From positions 1,489,387-1,553,386 of the forward strand of contig NC_030987.1 of the NCBI RefSeq assembly GCF_000149955.1: a stretch of DNA of 64,000 nucleotides, written 5' to 3'. The position numbers were made by a program, and so were the translations under genes. Source of the DNA: Fusarium oxysporum f. sp. lycopersici 4287. Its lineage: Eukaryota > Ascomycota > Sordariomycetes > Hypocreales > Nectriaceae. Under the pieces are notes generated by a model. That model worked only from the letters and a program-made list of their open reading frames with translations, was not told the origin of the DNA and did not search any database. This document shows, in pieces, positions 53,721 to 64,000 of this stretch. How positions within the stretch are numbered: position 1 is the stretch's first letter; the number at the start of each line of letters is the position of its first letter.

Positions 53721-56334
53721 TAAAAGGCCATGGAAAGGAAAAGAAGACGAATGCCCATACTGAGATGACAAACGCTGACCACCTGCAGAGTATAGGAGAC
53801 GATAGAGTTATACTGACTCGAACATCACACGCTGATGTATTTCAGACGTCGCACTTTCAGCAGATGAAGGTGGTGAAGAAGGGGCGTTGTTATGATCACC
53901 AGCAAACGACATATCTTCATTCTTTGCGCCATCTCAACTCTTACCTAGGATAGACATTTCAAGACGTGCATAACTTAGAAGGAAGATATTGAGCATCCGA
54001 GTTCTCCAACTAAGACCATAAAATTAGGCAAAGACTGCTTGACTGCAGTAAACTAGTAGGAGTTCAGGTTATTCTTTGCCTCAAGGGAAACTTCTACCTC
54101 ATTCTTAGCACGGCTACCTGAGTTGAAGGGGTGGAGGTTTGTGAGGTAACTGTCATGGCACGCAAAGATAAAAACTATAAATTCAGCAAATAGCAATTAT
54201 CGGCGTATTTTTGCAATGTCCAATTGCAAGTTTGATCAAAAGTAGTCAGCGGATGGATTGCGGAGTGAACGACTCCGACGCCGAATCTCACATCGACTTT
54301 TATAGAAACATGTCACGACCAACAAGTGATCTGTAGCTTAATTTGGGAGGCTAGATATGCGCATGTGGAGTACTACTCCGCAAGATTGCAGCTTTATGTC
54401 CAAGTCGTTCGAGTTGTAGTCGGTAGATGAAACATAGATCAGATCACGGGGTTTTACTGTCACAGAGCAGTTATTAGACGTAATCACTGGGTTATGAAAA
54501 GACAGGTTGTAGAGCATGTATCAGCTATATCTCAACCACGGGTAAACAAAGCTGGAAGAACCTTGGTGATTGCGACAGCAGTGCTTCAGGGAGCAGGAAA
54601 ACCTCCGACCTGTAAAGAGGGTATCAAAAATAACGAGTTTAGGTGCCTACCAAGTTATACTAAAATTACCCAAGTCTTAATAAATTTACTCAAATCTTTT
54701 GTCACTTAGAATATAGATTCTAAGTTTTCTTGACTCCCCTAAGGAGGGGCATGCAAGATAACTTGAAACAATACCCATTGATCCGTCTCGTGTTGAAAAG
54801 ACGGTGGAGGAGGCTTCGACAGTGGATCGAGATGTTGATGTTCCAAGAGGTGTAAATAAGCTAACACAGGCTGCATGTGCATACAGTATGCGAATGGCTG
54901 CGTCGATGTTCCAAGAAGCTCTCTCGTTCGTCACCAGTGACTGATGTATCATGCAGCTACTGAAGTTACTGACTCAAACTGGCAATCTCTGAATAGAAGC
55001 GACAAGGGCAGAGTTTAAAGAGTCAAATCATCCATCTCAATTCCAGCCCGTGCTTCTGTACCGAGGTTGCATGAGCCCACCACATGAATTGGCCAATCGA
55101 TTCTGAGGAAATCATCATCAGCCCAGAAGATGCTGGTTCTGAAGCAGCCAACGGTAGAACGGGCCCCATAGCGGGGGAATAAGTCAATCAATGAGAGACC
55201 CGAGCATGGGCCTTGCAGCGGCATTTCACTGGGTTCCATCCCATCCAAGGAAGTTAACAGCTTGACTTGCAGAAGCGTAGTGCACATCTATAAATCACAC
55301 GAGAATGACATCTTGAACGCATAAAATTTTGGTGTCGTGCCTGTTTAATTTTCTTACTTTTCGCTTCCACATCCTCCCACCAAACTTAACCAATGCGAAA
55401 AACTAGGGTTTTACGGGAGCGAGCCGCCACTGGCCCGCATGTGGATGTAGTTAATTGGCACAAAGAAAAGGGGTAAACTCGGGTATTGAACCAAGAGAGA
55501 TCTACGGTGCAGTTCTGACGGTCCTCGCCTCAGATTAGGTAGGGTGCTAGCTACTAGCCAAGCTAAAAGCTTAAGAAACCTTGGCTGTCAATAAGAAGAA
55601 CAAGATAGGGAGGGGCAAGATTGAATAAATTATAAGGGGACGCGAGAATCGTCTGTTCTCATTGGTTTGATCTCCGTCTCAACGAGATGGAAAGCTTTGA
55701 GCAACGGTGGCTGGACCCCTTCCGTCCCCTGGAGCTAGGGTCATTCCATCTAGTCCAGGGCCATCTAGAATCTCGAAATTTCCTTGGAATGAGGCCTGGA
55801 CAGACAGTGGTAGCTCGGGTAGTATAATTAATATTTGTTTGTTTCTACTGGTGGAGGGTGACACCCATCCACCTTATTCTTATTCGGAACGGAATTGCTT
55901 AAATGGATATGGATGTTCTGGCTGATGCAGGGATGAGAAGAGGAACAAGCGCCGGCTGCAGTGAATGATGTGCTGAAATATTGTTGATCAAAAGGAGAAC
56001 CAAGGTGATCGATTCATGGATCTGTTCTCTTGTCACTGCGAGGCAATAATACGGTACTTCTCATGGCTCTACTGAACTCTTGTCTGTCCAATTGAGGTCA
56101 ATTGAATCTTTTTTTGGTCCTATTCTCCCCTGTAAAATGGTTTTTTCTTTTTTCTTTTTTTCTTTTTTAACAGCAATACCTCCTCTATCAAACAATCTCA
56201 GATCAGATCCAGTGCCAATGCAGTCCAGCTGCATCTCTTTGCTCACCGCCTTCAAAATGCCCGCTGTGAGGTGGGGTACTCAGGTTCTCCCTCAACAGCT
56301 CTGCAGCAAGGTACGTACAGTGAAGGTGGACACC

Positions 56335-56375
56335 CTGGCACTGGCACTGGCACTGGAACTGGAACTGGAACTGGC
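56335..56375 (+). repeat. Hexamer microsatellite CTGGCA/CTGGAA, nearly seven copies
   Basis: Three CTGGCA units followed by three CTGGAA units and a partial one, about 760 bases upstream of the LAG1 start codon. No coding function apparent. Confidence 0.85.
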
Positions 56376-57132
56376 TTGCCTACTCCCCGTAAAATACCCC
56401 CGCTACCATGGATGTAGTGCAGTGCGCTACCTACCCCCTACGAGCCTCTCCTCTTAGCCAGTTCTCAAGTTAATTCTCGGGGGTTCAAAATTCATCGGGA
56501 TCCCATTCTCTCAGGTTCCTTTGGCTGCCCGATCCTTGAACTTTTCTTTTCCTCCTCCCTTTCTCCTCTCCTCCTACTCCTACTCCTTCTCCTCCTCCAT
56601 ACTCGTTACCTTCAGGCATTGCATTGCATTCGCCGTTCACTGTGTTCAGTTTTGCTTGTTGAGAACGAAAGCCTTTGGGAAACTCCAACGGCTTTTACTC
56701 GACATCTGATTAGCTGCGCGCAACCTCGAAAAGCGAAAAGCGACAGGGGAATCTTTGCTTAACTTTTTTGATTTGATTTGGATCTCGATTGAACCTTGCA
56801 TCGCTATATCTTCCCACCGAAAGTTTCCTCCCCACGTTACGAGAACAATTCAGAGCTCAGGTACATTATCTGATCTGATCTCTACCAACGCAACGCAGCT
56901 CAACTCAATTCCCTGATCTCTTGCTCTCCCCCAAATTTCCATCTTTTTGTGGCCTCCGACTCCGACCTGCGGACCCCTCCCTCCTTCCGCCCACAGCAGC
57001 AGCCAGCCACAGCTCAACGCCTCCCTACCACGGACCTGGTCTAAAGATAAGACAAAGGGAACAGCATCCTCTTACACGAGACGAAGCGAAAACTGCACGA
57101 GAGTACATCATTTCTGCCACGGGCGCTCAACA

Positions 57133-59167
57133 ATGAGCGACCATCCAGTCATGCAGGTCGAGGACAAGATCGTCCCCGGACTTTCTGTCACCAGCAACGA
57201 GACAGCTGTAGAGGAGACAGTCATTCGACAAGATGTGACTGTCATCACAACAACAGACGAGGCTAGAGGCCCCAGTTCAGCCTTGAGCAGTACCGCCAAT
57301 CCCACTTCACCAACCACTGCTGCCCCGCGACCACGACTCAAGAAGGACAACAGCACGCCCAACATGAACGGGCCACTCTACATGCAGACTGCCGGGAACA
57401 AGACAGTGCTTGTCCGCCGACTTAAGCGCAAGGAGGAGAGCACCTGGAAGCATCTCTCGCGCTGGTTTGTCGAGAACCAAATCGGTACGTTACTCTCCAG
57501 CCTCCTCTTTTCTTGCCGATCATGGATTGCGAGCGAACGGGCGATGTCCATGTCGTTGTCGTGGGGGTGTCAACTGTCAAGGGTGTCAAGTCAAAATCCA
57601 GACTTGTCCCTGGTTAATGACACTTTGGGAATAGGAGGGTGTCGCACTTCAGCAGGACCCCGCGTGGCACGGTATCCCTACAGTACCATCCCAGGCCTCT
57701 AAGGGTCCTTTCCTGCTACGCTACGCTACCTAAACGCCTCGCTCCCATGACTTGACAGGTTGATCGCCTGCTGGTGTGCGTCCGTGTGTGTGCACTGATT
57801 TGGCCATTTTATCTTGTTCTGCCGAACTCAAGCTGACAGCTGGTTTCCATTTTAGGCCTCTCTTTTAACCTCCTCGCTCTCATCTTCCTCGCCCAGACTT
57901 TCATCCCCAAAGCTCGAGAACACACCCACAAATTCTTCCACCTCAGCTACTACAGCTCTCAATCCGGCCAGTATCGCATCGGTTACGATGATGCTTATTT
58001 CATCACCTTCTGCGTTATTCTCTTCACCGGTCTTCGTGCCGCCACCATGGAATACGTTCTTGCACCCATTGGTCGACTCCAGGGCATCAGCAACCGCAAG
58101 AACCTGACCCGATTCAGCGAGCAAGCTTGGCTTATGGTGTACTATACTGTTTTCTGGCCCTGGGGCGTGGTAAGTTTAATATTACTCAAAGATGTGAGAA
58201 GCATGCGCTGACGTCTGTATAGTACATTTATTGTACTTCCCCTCACTACATGAGCATGGAGAATCTCTGGACCGACTGGCCTAACCGCGAGCTCGACGGA
58301 CTCATGAAGGCCTATCTCCTCTGCCAGTGGGCTTTCTGGCTGCAGCAGATGATTGTTATTAACATTGAGGAGCGCCGTAAGGACCATTGGCAGATGTTTA
58401 CCCATCACATTGTCACCACCGCTCTTATCTTCGCCTGCTACACTTACCACCACACCCGTGTCGGTAACTTCATCCTGGTTATCATGGATGTTGTTGATCT
58501 GTTCCTCCCTGTAAGTTTCCTTACATTACTTATCAGTCGACTTGCTAATTCAGTGCAGCTCGCCAAGTGCCTCAAGTATTGCGGTTTCAAGAAAGTCTGT
58601 GATGTCATGTTTGGCCTCTTTGTAGTTTCGTGGTTCATTGCTCGCCATGTCCTATACATTGCGGTCTGCTGGTCCATCTACTCAGACACTCCCCGGATCA
58701 TGCCCACTGGTTGCTTCAAGGGGAACAACGAGAATATGATTGGTCCCATCGACCCTCCAGCCGGCTGGAAATATCTGGTCGACCCTTTCATCAACCCTGA
58801 AGGCCTTGTTTGTTATAATGAGACCATCAAGTGGAGTTTCCTTGCTCCCCTCCTCTTCCTCCAAGTCATCACCATCGGCTGGTTTACCATGATCGTTCGC
58901 GTCATTATCAAGGTCCTGAAGGGAGGCGATGCTGAAGATGTCCGAAGTGACGACGAGGGTGGCGAAGAGGAGGAGGAAGAGGAGTTTGTCTACGAAGAGG
59001 CACAGCCCCTGGAGGAGGAGGTTGGCGTCGAAGAGCTCGACCTCCGAAACTGGGAGCGACGATCAGGCGTTAAGAAACAAGCCAGCAGTTCAGGAGTCAG
59101 CCTCCCTGGCCACAGTGATCGAAAGGAGTTGTTAGGTCGTATTGGCTGCGAGAAGCAGGTCGACTAG
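57133..59167 (+). CDS. LAG1: Ceramide synthase, LAG1/LAC1 family
   Basis: Four exons (57133-57484, 57856-58169, 58223-58510, 58559-59167) give 520 residues, all phases consistent. The first intron, 371 nt, is unusually long for this window. After a polar N-terminus come the TLC-domain membrane segments and the Lag1 motif: MENLWTDWPNRELDGLMKAY, then WLQQMIVINIEERRKDHWQM and the essential His pair H283-H284 (FTHHIVTTALI), followed by GNFILVIMDVVDLFLP. The C-terminal tail is highly acidic (EEEEEEEF). The enzyme N-acylates sphinganine or phytosphingosine with acyl-CoA in the ER. Fusarium species have more than one ceramide synthase with different chain-length preference. Which this is cannot be decided here. 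Confidence 0.93.
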
Positions 59168-59599
59168 ACGAAGCTATGTGTTGGGAGTTTAACGGCATTT
59201 TTCTCGTTCCACATCCGAGTGATGCTCACATTTTTGAACCTTTTTTCCACTTTTATGTTTTGGGCTTGCATTTATGGGAGGAGATATCTTGCCCGCTGTC
59301 TTGATCACAACGACTTGGTAGATGGGAGCTAACGAAAAATAACCGAGGCCAGGAACCTCGTTGGGTCTGCATTGGAGAGCTCCGCTAAAGAATAGACGGC
59401 CGCCATTAGAGACGACGATTGCTTCTTTGCAACGAAGATAAAAAAGAGTCCTTTTTTTGACGATTTCTAAAGGCTTTGGATGGGAACACTTGATCATCTG
59501 TCTGCTTGGCTTTTCAAGAGAAGAAAGATAGCCCATTTGCGAATGATACCTCGATTATAACGCTGTCAATGCAATGAATTACTTTAATTGAACCTTTCA
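59168..59599. other. Convergent intergenic region
   Basis: Shared 3' flanks of LAG1 and the acyl-CoA synthetase gene. No gene. Confidence 0.5.
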
Positions 59600-61576
59600 T
59601 CACTGCGCCGCCTTGTTGTCCTCGTCACCGAGTATTTCCTTCGCATAGTCCTTTAACTTGTACTTCTGCACCTTTCCACTTGGTGTCTTGGGATACTCAT
59701 CGATCCAGAACACATACTTGGGTACGAGATGCTTGGACAGCTTTGTCGCAACCCATTGTCTTAACCCGTCCCTTGACAAAGTCCCTGGCTCTTCAGCGTT
59801 TGCTTTATCAATGGGCGCCTCCTCTGTATCTTTCATATGATCTAGAGGTGTCCATCCTCGCGCAGGGATAACAAATGCAGCGACTGCTTCGCCATATCGC
59901 TCATCGGGGACACCCACGACGCTGGCTTCTCGCACACCCTCATGCGTGAGAAGACAATCCTCCACTTCTAGCGGGTGAATGTTCTCTCCGCCACGGATGA
60001 TGAGGTCCTTGATTCGGCCAGTGATCTGCACGTAGCCTTGTTCGTCCATCTCGGCTTCATCACCAGAGTACATCCATATTGTTCCGTCTTCCGGATCCGG
60101 TTTGCGGACCTCAGCTGTTCGAGCCTCATCCCCATGGTAGCCCTCCATGACAAGATAGCCTGCCGCAGCAAGCTCGCCTCGTTCTCCGATGGGGAGGATC
60201 TTGCTGTGATCGAGGGGATCTACAATCTTGACGCCTGTGTGAGGCATGACGCGGCCTATGGATGAGGTTCGTTTTTCGAAAGGATCCGAGGGGCTGGTCA
60301 TGCAGCTCACGGGAGCTGTCTCGGTCTGACCATAACAGATAACTAGATCCTGGAGACCAAGACGTTCGTATAAAGTGTTCATAAGAGAGGGAGGGACGCT
60401 GCTGCCAGCAGCAATGCCCTTGCGTAGGTGACGAGGTGGTTGTGAGACGACATTGCCTCGATCCAGGGCCTCAAGAACAGCAACGAACATGGTATTCACA
60501 CCATAAAGACCCGTAGCTTCATGGTCGACACACATGCGAAGAGTAGCCTCAGGGTCAAACGCAGGGCTGGGGAAAAGAATACCAGCGCCTGTCGTAGCCG
60601 TAGCCATGTATCCCAGCACGCAGCCGAAACAGTGAAATAGCGGGGGAGGGACCACGATACGGTCATCGGCGTGAAGACCCATTCGATGCGCTATCAAAGC
60701 ACCGTTGTTGAGAATTGCGCGATGTGAGAGCATGGCTGCTTTGGGGAGCGAGGTCGTGCCCGATGTGAATTGGATGTTGATGACATCGCTTGGTTTCAGA
60801 GGAGAGTCTGGCTTTACTGTATGAACTGAGCCGTCGACTAGAGATTGGTAGGGAGTGAAGGCCTGGCATGATTTGAGGTCGAATTTGATATCTGGATGGC
60901 TCGCCAGGTTGTCTAGCACCACAACGTTACGCAAAGAGGGGACCGTCTCGCTCTGGATCTTGGACGTGGATACATCTCCCACAATGCTCTGGAGCAAGTG
61001 CTGGTTACTTCGGCCTCTTCCAGGCTTGTAAGCCAGGTCCGTTACAGCGCCGATGATGAGCGTTTCCACAGATAGATGCTTCAGCGCTGCGGCTACTTGT
61101 TGCTCATTGAAGCCTGGGTTCAGCGGCACGAGAATAGCACCAAGTTTGAAGCAGGCGTATGTTAAAGCTGCGAATCCAGGGCCATTGCCGAGAGATACGG
61201 CCACGCAGTCTCCCTTTCGCACGCCGAGTGAAGAGAGAGAATGTGCGAGGCTGTTGGATAACGAGTCAAGGGCGTAGTATGTTAGTGTTGACTCATGGGA
61301 ATTAGGGCCTGGAGAACGAGCGATGACAGCCTCGCGATCTCCGTGGGCTGAAACAACTGAGGCAAAATGTTCTGGGATTGTGCCATTATAAAGAGGAGGC
61401 TATGATATGTTAGAAATACTCTGTGAGTGCATGGGATATTAATGAGGCCGTACCTCTTTGGGGCCCCATCGAATGCTTAGATTGGATGTAGCAAGTGTTC
61501 TCACTTGACATGTTTTGAGGATTGTTCTTGAGGATAGATGTGTTCTTTTCAAGCTCTGACGTATTGCGGTCTGCAT
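59600..61576 (-). CDS. AMP-forming acyl-CoA synthetase, ACSF2-like, probable mitochondrial
   Basis: Exons 61576-61454 and 61399-59600, with a 54-nt intron between codons, give 640 residues. The first exon is a basic, Ser/Thr/Arg-rich presequence with no acidic residue until its end (MQTAIRQSLKRTHLSSRT), as in mitochondrial targeting peptides. ANL-superfamily motifs: FTSGTTSLPKAAMLSH (P-loop, with Ser in place of the usual second Gly and Ala for Gly after Lys), CYGQTETAP, YSGDEAEMDEQGYVQITGRIKDLIIRGGENIHP, and the C-terminal catalytic Lys in KTPSGKVQKYKL. It activates a carboxylic acid, probably medium-chain, to its CoA ester through an acyl-adenylate. Substrate is inferred from resemblance only. 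A ~30-residue acidic insertion lies before the final subdomain. Confidence 0.88.
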
Positions 61577-62709
61577 TGTGAAAGCTGTGATAACTCGCCT
61601 GATGTAGATGTGGAGTTTAGAAGATCTTTGTAGAACAAGGAGAGGCGGGTTCTCTGTTTAATGTACATTCGCAAGGCGAGGGACATGCATACACCGGCTC
61701 TGAGCTTGACTTATTGTGAGAGCTTCAGCCTTAGAAACTACCTCAGTATGGAATAAGGTAGCCAGGCCCATGTACCTTGAGGCGTATGATCCTCGGCTAT
61801 CATCGCCAGGACCTCCCTCCTTCCACTCCCACATCCACATCCACCGTCCTTGGTCCTCTCCTGTTCTTGCTCCTTCCAGTTCCGTCAGCTCTCCACATTC
61901 TATTCACTACTGCCAACGGCAGCGGGAGTGGGAGTCCGAACCCCTCAGCGGCTCAACAGAATGAACCAATCATGTACCGTCTTTTCCACTAAAACCTGGG
62001 GAAATGCGGGGGCGGTTCGAATGCCGTCCGTTTTCCCTTCCACTGTAGCAGCCCATTCAGTTCAGCATCTAGACCGCGGAAACAGCGGCTATATTTGAGC
62101 CGTGAACCCAATTGGAATAGCTATTCGCAGTTTCCTGTTGGTTCGCAGCAGTAGCGTAGCACTGAAATATCCGGTCCGAGTCCCGCTGTGAATCAAAAGT
62201 CAGCACCTTCAATCACATGCCACAGTTACAAATATAATGTTTTTAACAAATCTGGCTGTGTCAACCTTGTGTGAAATTTCGTGGCATATGCTTGTTCGCT
62301 TCATCCTTCAATCGACAATCCTGAGAAACTCCCTTCTCCTTCGATGTCCACGAGACATGTGGTTGTCTACAAGCGGGCGACAATACGGTAAAAACAAGAT
62401 CAAGAAACAAATCTATCCCAAAGCGCAACAAATGACTTTCCTAGCGATGTCTTTCATACACAAAATAGAGTCTAGTACCGTTCCCCTCAAACTTTTTATA
62501 TCTCTTCCATCGCAATGCAACTGCCAGAGTTTGATAGACCTCTGGCTCGAACAACAGCTAATGCGGAAACCAGCCCAGAAACGGACACGAGTGTGTCATT
62601 AAAAAGAGTAAAGAGTAGCAGCTGAAATGTACAGGTTCGAGAAGTAAATCTTCATAGTCGTTGCTAAACATTAGGTATCGTGGTTGTGGTTCTGCTTCGG
62701 ATTATAATG
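61577..62709. other. Intergenic, no gene seen
   Basis: Promoter of the acyl-CoA synthetase gene and 3' flank of the OCH1-like gene. A pyrimidine-rich segment is at about 61,800-61,900. The plus-strand frame at 62,237-62,602 has no protein-like features. Confidence 0.5.
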
Positions 62710-63929
62710 TTATTGCAAGGGTGCTTGGGGTGCCTGAGCCGCCTGCTGTCCCTCTTGTTGCTGCTGCTCGCCCATGTGGCGCTCGCTCTCAGGTTTCCAT
62801 GTTCCTGTCTACGGTTAGCAAATGTTGATCTGTCATGAGCAGGAGGTTCCTTACCTTCGAAGTCGTGCTTGACGAAAGCCATTGGGTCGTCAGGCTCCTT
62901 TGCGCCCATCTGTCCCACTCCAGGTGAGAAGCTTGTGATGGGCAACACAACCACATCTCCAACACGCTTACTCGTCTCCATGCCAGTAAAGTTCTTGTAA
63001 TCGATCGTGCCCTTGCTTTGTGACATGTCAAAGAACCTTGGATCATTGAAGTACTCCATGATAGCATCTGTCCATACGGCGGGGCCAGTGAACTCCACAA
63101 CGTTTCTGTCGATGAATTTTTCCAGCTTGCCTTGATTCTTCAATTCTAATGTCTTCTTGGTAATGCGTGTGATGATATCGCGAAGAACAGGGTGACCAGG
63201 CTTGGCCTGTATCGTCCACTGACAGAACTGGATACGACGGCTGTACCACTGAGCCCAGTCGGGGCGATCAGGGTCTGCCTCAATGCCAATAACGAGACCA
63301 ATAGTATCGCGGGGGATCTGTTCAGGCAGCCATTTCACCGAGCTTTGAATTGCATATGTATCGATATCAGAGTAGATGCCGCCTCGAGCGAAGAGAATCA
63401 AATAACGGAAGAAGTCGGCCTTCAGAACAGGCATGGGGAGACTTCGGTACGCCTCAATGACTTCGGGAACCGTGGCGTAGAGTAAGCGAATAAGGTTGAC
63501 GGCGACGTCGTCGGTGATGACTTCGTGGACAAAACCAGGGTGCTCCTCTCTCCAAGAAGCATGATGGTCCTTGAATTGAAAATCACCTTGATCAGGACTT
63601 TGCTTCCACGTTTGCCAGATGTAAGCTGGAAACTTGGTCGCAACATCATAAGGATAGGCGTATTCGAGCTTCTCTTGAACTGACATGCCTGACATGTCAA
63701 TGCGAGGCCGCGTGCGACGCTCCTTTACCTCCATCTCCTTTTGTTCCTCGGGTGGTGGTGACACGGCTTGGTTCGAGGCAGGGGCATCGTTCTTGCTTGT
63801 GTCGACGGCGGTAGCAGCAGCATTTTTGGCAGCTGGGACGACAGGCGTCGTTGTGTGAGACCTTGTCAGGAGGAAGAAAACAGTGAGGATGAAAACCGCT
63901 GCCACGATGGCGCGGCGAGAGTTGAGCAT
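62710..63929 (-). CDS. GT32 alpha-1,6-mannosyltransferase, OCH1 family
   Basis: Exons 63929-62855 and 62804-62710, with a 50-nt intron (GTAAGG donor at 62854, CTAAC branch), give 389 residues. A type II membrane anchor (residues 7-22, AIVAAVFILTVFFLLT) is followed by a Pro/Glu-rich stem. The GT32 catalytic domain has FPAYIWQTWK, the FFRYLILFARGGIYSDIDTY block with the DxD metal site D188/D190, and EFTGPAVWTDAI. Splicing yields the conserved ending HDFEGTWKPESERH and a short Gln-rich tail. Without splicing the frame stays open and gives a different tail. Och1 starts the outer mannose chain on N-glycans in the early Golgi. Paralogues exist, so the exact member is not fixed. It complements SWP1 in the same window by pathway, not by linkage. 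Confidence 0.9.
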
Positions 63930-64000
63930 GGCGACGACGGCTGCGAGGCGACTGTGGTATCGAAACGCCAGGTATGTACCAAGTCGCAGTCTTTTTTGGA

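Larger units (their letters stand above)
51522..57132. other. 5.6-kb gene-poor region
   Basis: The only coding-like material is the decayed ankyrin-like locus near 53.0-53.7 kb. AT-rich patches lie at about 54,640-54,730 and 55,520-55,640. A minus-strand frame at 55,015-55,287 has protein-like texture but no identity. From about 56,100 the sequence becomes T- and CT-rich (poly-T at 56,109-56,166), consistent with the LAG1 promoter and a long 5' UTR. Confidence 0.5.

Noticed and set aside
55015..55287. 90-codon minus-strand frame with protein-like texture
   Set aside because: No homologous family recognised and no flanking exons found. Could be a relic, but unsupported.
55470..55560. Possible tRNA on the minus strand around the GGTTCAATACCC word
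   Set aside because: The flanking bases do not form a 5-bp T stem or a 7-bp acceptor stem. No A box at the right distance.
58250..59167. 305-codon continuous frame in LAG1 from Met at 58250
   Set aside because: It reads through the third LAG1 intron (58511-58558), which has good splice signals. The spliced four-exon model fits the family better.

Overview
This window is nuclear DNA of a filamentous ascomycete, most likely a Fusarium-like member of the Hypocreales (Sordariomycetes). The basis is short spliceosomal introns (mostly 47-75 nt, GTAAGT/GTATGT donors, CTAAC/CTGAC-type branch sites), roughly one gene per 2.8 kb, and protein families typical of that group. The species is inferred. No bacterial, viral, rRNA, tRNA or CRISPR feature was found. 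Twenty-four genes were modelled by joining exons by eye, and most models close in frame from ATG to stop.

Layout. 1-11.2 kb (all minus): TFIID subunit TAF2 (3' end outside the window), SAS4-domain chromatin protein, an IQ-motif protein broken by a frameshift, and a YPT35-like PX protein. 11.2-14.4 kb: no convincing gene. 14.4-25 kb (all plus): a small cysteine-rich GPI-type wall protein (DUF7707-like), an EPT1/CPT1 phosphotransferase, a glutaminyl cyclase, an arylamine N-acetyltransferase and the oligosaccharyltransferase subunit SWP1/ribophorin II (interrupted by a 100-N gap). 25.4-32.1 kb (minus): an alpha/beta hydrolase, N-myristoyltransferase NMT1, and an ABHD12-like hydrolase with an 8-nt microexon. 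33-43.3 kb (plus): a SWC3-like SWR1-complex subunit split by a 952-N gap, a giant secreted His/Lys/Asp-rich repeat protein, and the TLDc protein RTC5. 43.5-51.5 kb: RCF1 (minus), a ZZ/EF-hand membrane protein (plus), an Asn/Gly-rich secreted protein (minus) and an Ada/AraC-type regulator (minus). 51.5-57.1 kb is gene-poor and carries a decayed ankyrin-like gene and AT-rich islands. 57.1-64 kb: ceramide synthase LAG1 (plus), a mitochondrial-type acyl-CoA synthetase (minus) and an OCH1-family mannosyltransferase (minus).

Most genes are housekeeping. Themes shared by several are ER/Golgi glycosylation and lipid synthesis (SWP1, OCH1, EPT1, LAG1), chromatin and transcription (TAF2, SAS4, SWC3), and mitochondria (RCF1, acyl-CoA synthetase). 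There is no sign of a secondary-metabolite or other functional cluster.

The most novel item is the 1367-residue secreted protein at 36.7-40.9 kb. It has an extreme His/Lys/Asp/Tyr-rich N-terminal half. Its C-terminal half holds about six copies of a ~75-residue module, several separated by Lys-Arg sites of the kind cut by Kex2. Three otherwise intact genes (SWP1, the Asn/Gly-rich protein, the IQ protein) carry isolated 1-nt frame breaks, several in homopolymers. With the two N gaps this suggests local sequencing or assembly error rather than gene death.
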